Positions 7,049 through 8,922 of a DNA stretch of 8,922 bases are shown piece by piece. Numbering within the stretch: position 1 is the first letter of the stretch; every line of letters starts with the position of its first letter. The translations under genes were made by a program, and so were the position numbers. The stretch is taken from assembly GCA_900548905.1 (NCBI GenBank), contig URMK01000112.1:1-8922 (forward strand). Reading direction: 5' to 3'. The notes beneath the pieces are model-generated. The model saw only the letters and a list, made by a program, of their open reading frames with translations, had not been told where the DNA came from and searched no databases. Origin of the DNA: an uncultured Lachnospiraceae bacterium. Lineage in GTDB: Bacteria; Bacillota; Clostridia; Lachnospirales; Lachnospiraceae.

Positions 7049-8359
7049 TTAATGCAGCCTTTTTTTCCGGTAAAGAACAAGCCCTGCCAGCGCCGTCAGC
7101 CCCTCCGTCACCGGAAATGCCAGCCATACCCCGGTTATCCCTGCCAGGTACGACAGCCCAAACGCCAGGGGAAGAATGAGAAGAAACCCCCGCAGCAGGG
7201 AAATCAATTGGGCAGGAAAGGCTTTCTCCACCGATGTAAAATACATGGAAAGTACAATATTGAAGCCGGCGAAGGGGGCCGCCGTAAAATACAGCCGCAG
7301 CCCCTCCACGGCAATCGCCTCCAGCTGCCTGCTGTTGTCCCGGTTAAATATCCCTGCGATCGGACCGGCGAACCGGAAAATAACCAGATAGATAACAAAA
7401 GAAAGAAGCAGCATTGTATGAATCGCATACCATAAGACACGCTCCGTTCCCGCTGCGTCCCCTTTCCCGCAGGCTCTGCTGATCAGCGGCTGCATTCCCT
7501 GGGCGATCCCGGTAAAAACAGAAAGCACCACAAGGGACAGATTGGCAACCACCCCATAGGCGGCAACCCCGGTGTTCCCCTGCAGCCCCAGAATGATCCG
7601 GTTGAAGGCAATCATGACAACCCCTGAAGCCAGCTCCGTCACAAGGGATGGAAAACCCAGGGGCAGAATGGAAACCGTCCTCTCATAAGACAGACCGGTT
7701 TTCTGCAGATGGAACCGGTTTTTCCCCTTCAGCCGATGTATACTAAGCACCGCCATACTGATTACCGGCGCCGTCCCGGTAGCAAGCACCGCCCCGAATA
7801 TCCCCATCCCCAGAGGAAAGATAAAGAGATAATCGAGGATAATGTTGGAAAGGCTTCCCGTTAGCATAGCAAACATGGAAAGCCGGGGATTGCCGTCATT
7901 CCTGACAAAACAGAGGAAAATATCATTCAGTATAAAAGCGGGGGCAAACAGTAAAATCACCTGTAAATAGGTCTTTGTCATAGCGTAAACTGCCTTTTCC
8001 GCCCCCAGAAGCGCAGTGATATTCCCGGATAAGAAGAGTCCCGCCGCCAGAAATACCAGAGCTGCCAGAAGGCCGGAATATATGGTATCAGAAAAGACCA
8101 AATCCCCATTCCGGGACATTTTCTGCCCTTTAAAGATGGAATATTTGGTGGCCCCTCCTATGCCCAGCATCATTCCGGTCCCATGGATAAAGCTATATAC
8201 CGGAATGGCCAGATTTAACGCCGCCAGACCATCCGCCCCCAATCCCTTTGATACAAAAAAGGTATCCGCCAGGATATAACAGGACAAACCAATCATCCCC
8301 AGTACATTCAGGGCCGTGTATTGCATGAATTCCATGAAACTTGTATGTGTCTTTCTCAT
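7049..8359 (-). CDS. MATE-family multidrug efflux transporter (MepA-like)
   Basis: Integral membrane antiporter predicted to export cationic drugs or metabolites using a sodium or proton gradient. Seen: 436 aa, the usual size for the family, with about twelve hydrophobic helices. MATE-typical elements include ADTFFVSKGLGADGLAALNL (31-50), the MMLGIGGATKYS stretch (63-74) and the repeat-like second half with GIAQGMQPLISRACGKGD. The protein ends just after the last helix with a basic RKKRLH tail. Start chosen at ATG 8359, which has AGGGG about 4 nt upstream. A GTG at 8389 would add ten residues but lacks a ribosome-binding site. The gene is preceded by a long leader with a consensus promoter and an intrinsic terminator, suggesting regulated expression. 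Substrate cannot be read from the sequence. Confidence 0.93.
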   Translation of the reverse strand: MRKTHTSFMEFMQYTALNVLGMIGLSCYILADTFFVSKGLGADGLAALNLAIPVYSFIHGTGMMLGIGGATKYSIFKGQKMSRNGDLVFSDTIYSGLLAALVFLAAGLFLSGNITALLGAEKAVYAMTKTYLQVILLFAPAFILNDIFLCFVRNDGNPRLSMFAMLTGSLSNIILDYLFIFPLGMGIFGAVLATGTAPVISMAVLSIHRLKGKNRFHLQKTGLSYERTVSILPLGFPSLVTELASGVVMIAFNRIILGLQGNTGVAAYGVVANLSLVVLSVFTGIAQGMQPLISRACGKGDAAGTERVLWYAIHTMLLLSFVIYLVIFRFAGPIAGIFNRDNSRQLEAIAVEGLRLYFTAAPFAGFNIVLSMYFTSVEKAFPAQLISLLRGFLLILPLAFGLSYLAGITGVWLAFPVTEGLTALAGLVLYRKKRLH

Positions 8360-8410
8360 TTTTCCCCTGCCTCTGCACAAGACAGACACTCCCTGCCGTC
8401 AGTTTCCCCT

Positions 8411-8464
8411 CGCGGCAGTCGCCAAGTGAACGCACAAGCGCGTTCGTTTTGCTCGTTGCCCGCG
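8411..8464. repeat. Cruciform-like inverted repeat between terminator and MATE start
   Basis: Nested inverted repeats: CGCGGCA (8411-8417) pairs with TGCCCGCG (8457-8464) with one bulged base, enclosing GAACGC (8428-8433) paired with GCGTTC (8440-8445) around a six-base loop. It lies in the untranslated leader of the MATE gene. It could be an interspersed palindromic repeat or part of the leader RNA fold. No copy occurs elsewhere in this window. Confidence 0.4.
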
Positions 8465-8469
8465 GGAAT

Positions 8470-8534
8470 AAAAAGCGCCGGCCCTTTCTGTCTTCCATGA
8501 CCTGCTGACAGAAAGTCCGGCGCCTGTCTTTTTT
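8470..8534. terminator. Strong bidirectional intrinsic terminator in the MATE leader
   Basis: GCGCCGG (8475-8481) pairs with CCGGCGC (8517-8523), and CTTTCTGTC (8484-8492) pairs with GACAGAAAG (8507-8515), separated by a small internal asymmetry (8482-8483 against 8516), with a 14-nt loop. On the minus strand the stem is followed directly by TTTTTATT (8474-8467). On the plus strand a six-T run lies at 8529-8534. Since the MATE promoter is upstream of it on the minus strand, it probably acts as an attenuator for that gene. Confidence 0.8.
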
Positions 8535-8616
8535 ACCCGGTGGCAAAAAAGTGCCCTTGCTTATGTTCTTTTTAATGGGTTAAACGGGAACGCTTCCCGA
8601 TGACCGATATCATTCC
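8524..8616 (-). promoter_or_regulatory. Structured leader RNA of the MATE gene (candidate riboswitch or attenuator)
   Basis: Between the predicted transcription start (about 8614-8616) and the terminator lies about 90 nt of structured RNA. Seen: an ATGA/TCAT hairpin, a CGGGAA/TTCCCG hairpin with a GCG loop, a GGCA/TGCC hairpin, and a possible ACCC/GGGT closing helix. A U-rich run, CUUUUUU, can pair either with an upstream AAAAAG or a downstream AAAAAAG. This is the layout of a regulatory switch. I compared it mentally with the conserved cores of guanidine, purine, PRPP/xanthine-type, c-di-GMP, THF, fluoride and T-box leaders and found no match. Thus the ligand, if any, is unknown. Confidence 0.45.
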
Positions 8617-8621
8617 CATGC

Positions 8622-8650
8622 ATTATATCTAAGGGGCCGCCTTCTGTCAA
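8622..8650 (-). promoter_or_regulatory. Perfect-consensus sigma-A promoter for the MATE transcript
   Basis: On the minus strand TTGACA (8645-8650), exactly 17 bp, then TATAAT (8622-8627). All twelve hexamer positions match the vegetative consensus. Such a strong promoter followed by a strong terminator fits a constitutively initiated, attenuator-controlled transcript or an abundant small RNA of about 140-150 nt. Confidence 0.85.
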
Positions 8651-8922
8651 TCCCCTGTAACGTTTCAGTCCCATCACCAGTTTCTGCCATTATCCATCCC
8701 AAACCGCCTTCATCGATGGATTTCGGAACTCCTGTTTCACTTTCTTACGGCTCCCGTTCCGCTAATCCTCATATTTTCCACCGGCCTATGCCTTCGTCTT
8801 TTCCTTATTTTTTGCGGTTGCATACAACATACATCATATCCTACTGAAAATTTATTCATTTGTTAAAGGTAAAATTTCAAAGTGAATTCGTGATTTCTAG
8901 AAAACATTGATTTTGAAACACT
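8651..8922. other. Non-coding stretch upstream of the MATE promoter
   Basis: No convincing gene. The part at 8651-8815 is purine-rich on the minus strand and contains two weak inverted repeats (ATCCAT/ATGGAT across 8693-8721 and CGGAAC/GTTCCG across 8724-8761). Two minimal minus-strand ORFs have purine-rich sequence ahead of their ATGs: ten codons at 8805-8837 and eleven at 8737-8772. Neither is long enough to call a gene. The last 100 bases are AT-rich and may be the upstream region of whatever lies beyond the window. Confidence 0.3.

Noticed and set aside
8193..8546. Minus-strand 117-codon frame overlapping the MATE start
   Set aside because: It runs through a strong terminator hairpin and into the MATE gene in the wrong frame; the MATE frame has clear family motifs and a better start.
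8573..8614. Thirteen-codon leader peptide at the very start of the MATE transcript
   Set aside because: The ATG lies only a few bases from the predicted transcript start, has no ribosome-binding site, and its stop is far from the terminator, so an attenuator peptide role is unsupported.

Overview
The window looks like a resistance/efflux-type segment from a Gram-positive gut Clostridia genome, most likely Lachnospiraceae. This is inferred from moderate GC, strong AGGAGG-type ribosome-binding sites, consensus sigma-A promoters, U-tract terminators, and an ANT(6) protein resembling Bacillus AadK. All five convincing full-size genes lie on the minus strand, so the segment reads from high to low coordinates.

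Right end (8360-8922): no full-size gene. It holds a textbook promoter (TTGACA, 17 bp, TATAAT) and a roughly 140-nt leader RNA ending in a long hairpin that can terminate in both directions. A cruciform-like repeat follows, and then a MATE-family efflux gene (7049-8359). The arrangement is that of a transcription attenuator or riboswitch controlling the exporter; I could not match it to a known class.

Middle (5500-7048): a short region with a possible gene remnant and a promoter leads into an aminoglycoside 6-adenylyltransferase gene (5986-6840). Next comes a 133-bp palindromic element with 14-bp terminal inverted repeats and perfect 8-bp flanking direct repeats, which looks like a MITE. Immediately after it is a second strong promoter.

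Left part (1-5770): that promoter drives a 45-codon ORF with an excellent ribosome-binding site. The ORF stops 14 nt before an intrinsic terminator. Beyond the terminator lies a three-gene operon: ABC exporter half (798 aa), DUF1854 protein (185 aa), ABC exporter half (739 aa). Both ABC proteins carry an unusual cytoplasmic N-terminal extension, with a PH-like beta-rich part followed by a four-cysteine zinc ribbon, ahead of the normal exporter core. The layout of small ORF, terminator and paired ABC exporter genes recalls the bmrBCD operon of Bacillus subtilis, where translation of a leader peptide controls read-through into a drug exporter. The alternative, that the peptide is the exported substrate, cannot be excluded.

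Together the genes suggest a drug-response neighbourhood: one MATE pump, one aminoglycoside-modifying enzyme and one heteromeric ABC exporter. At least two have attenuator-like leaders. The most novel part is the leader-controlled ABC/DUF1854/ABC system.
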